Source: Pseudomonadota bacterium (GTDB lineage: Bacteria; Pseudomonadota; Gammaproteobacteria; Burkholderiales; Methylophilaceae). Taken from it: a DNA stretch of 64,000 bases. The translations under genes were made by a program, and so were the position numbers. Under the pieces are notes generated by a model. It was not told the origin of the DNA and searched no databases. It saw only the letters and a program-made list of their open reading frames with translations. The DNA lies in the NCBI GenBank assembly GCA_029782295.1, contig JAKOVB010000124.1, positions 1-64,000 on the forward strand, written 5' to 3'. Below are positions 63,468 to 64,000 of this stretch, piece by piece; within the stretch, counting starts at the first letter, position 1, and each line of letters starts with the position of its first letter.

Positions 63468-64000
63468 CTAGATCGCTTTCAGCCCCCGCTCGACATCGGT
63501 GCGTATATCCTCGATATGCTCCAGTCCGACCGCAATCCGTACCAGACCGTCACCGATCCCCGCCGCCGCCCTTGCCTCGGGCGTCACGCGACTATGCGTC
63601 GTGGTTGCCGGATGCGTGATGGTACTCTTGGCATCGCCGAGGTTAGCGGTGATGGAAAGCAATTGCGTATGGTCGATCATGCGCCAGGCTGCATCCTGCC
63701 CACCCTTGAGATCGAAGGACACGATGCCCCCGCCGGTTTTCTGCTGGCGCATCGCCAACGCATGCTGCGGGTGTGATTCCAGCCCAGGGTAATAGACACG
63801 AGCCACCTGTGGCTGGCCCTCAAGCCATTGCGCCAGCGCCAGCGCGTTGCGTGAATGCGCGTCCATGCGCAGGCTCAGCGTTTCCAGCCCCTTGAGGAAC
63901 ACCCAGGCGTTGAAAGCGCTCATGGTCGGCCCGGCTGTGCGCAGGAAGCCGTACACCGGCTCCATCACATCCTTCTTGCCGAGCACCGCCCCGCCCAGGC
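63468..64000 (-). CDS. metZ: O-succinylhomoserine sulfhydrylase MetZ-like, C-terminal part (partial)
   Basis: The frame is open to the right window edge (LGGAVLGKKDVMEP...). Cys/Met metabolism PLP-enzyme blocks are visible: VYGFLRTAGPTMSAFNAWVFLKGLETLSLRM (quoted here in part: GPTMSAFNAWVFLKGLETL), VYYPGLESHPQHALA, SLGDAKST-like NLGDAKSTITHPA, and GLVRIAVGLEHIEDI. FLRTAGPTMSAFNAW favours MetZ over cystathionine gamma-synthase. The PLP lysine is outside the window. Confidence 0.88.
   Translation of the reverse strand, partial: LGGAVLGKKDVMEPVYGFLRTAGPTMSAFNAWVFLKGLETLSLRMDAHSRNALALAQWLEGQPQVARVYYPGLESHPQHALAMRQQKTGGGIVSFDLKGGQDAAWRMIDHTQLLSITANLGDAKSTITHPATTTHSRVTPEARAAAGIGDGLVRIAVGLEHIEDIRTDVERGLKAI

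Overview
This window looks like the chromosome of a betaproteobacterium. The clues are the block gyrA-serC-pheA-hisC, the block uvrC-pgsA-tRNA(Gly-Cys-Leu), and many cytochrome c, c-di-GMP and outer-membrane-porin genes. The Cyc2-like cytochrome-porin, a diheme c4 cytochrome and phosphate or oxyanion porins would suit a sulfur- or iron-oxidising member of the Nitrosomonadales (Sulfuricellaceae/Gallionellaceae type), but that placement is inference from protein style only. Nothing here suggests a phage or plasmid backbone. The one clear mobile piece is a truncated IS30 next to an AT-richer gene.

Layout. 1-9 kb: housekeeping genes (tgpA end, tadA, a BI-1 family protein, nagZ, a BFD-type ferredoxin, ccoG, ettA, gcvH). 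9-10 kb: an orphan protein with a caspase-like His/Cys pair. 10-27 kb: rep helicase, then signalling. This part holds two diguanylate cyclase genes, an operon of porin, PhnD-like binding lipoprotein and GGDEF-EAL protein, an uup-type ABC-F gene, motility-type lipoproteins, and an NtrC-type two-component system divergent from a porin plus a PstS-like protein. 28-34.8 kb: the most unusual region. A perfect sigma-54 promoter, preceded by a 13-bp inverted repeat, drives a tightly overlapping set (thermostable-hemolysin family, acyl-AMP ligase, haem-oxygenase-like diiron enzyme, SDR). A TPR protein, a Cyc2-like cytochrome-porin and a c4 cytochrome follow. 34.9-41.5 kb: small membrane and orphan genes with several structured C-rich-loop RNAs or terminators. 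41.8-44.3 kb: IS30 remnant, AT-rich diguanylate cyclase and tRNA-Arg. 44.3-48.7 kb: exported peroxiredoxin, two HDOD signalling proteins, alanine dehydrogenase. 49.5-54.8 kb: tRNA cluster, pgsA, uvrC, DNA-repair and small genes, rlmJ. 54.8-60.7 kb: hisC, pheA, serC, gyrA. 61-62.3 kb: a broken gene (frameshift plus amber). 62.3-64 kb: a small membrane protein, ahpC, and the 3' end of metZ.

How it may work together (inference). The sigma-54 cluster encodes an acyl-activating, oxidising and reducing pathway of unknown product, and the nearby NtrC-type regulator and histidine kinase are its natural candidate controllers. The downstream cytochrome-porin and c4 cytochrome could pass electrons across the outer membrane. 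Several parallel inputs (substrate-binding proteins, PAS, GAF and cache domains) feed c-di-GMP turnover.
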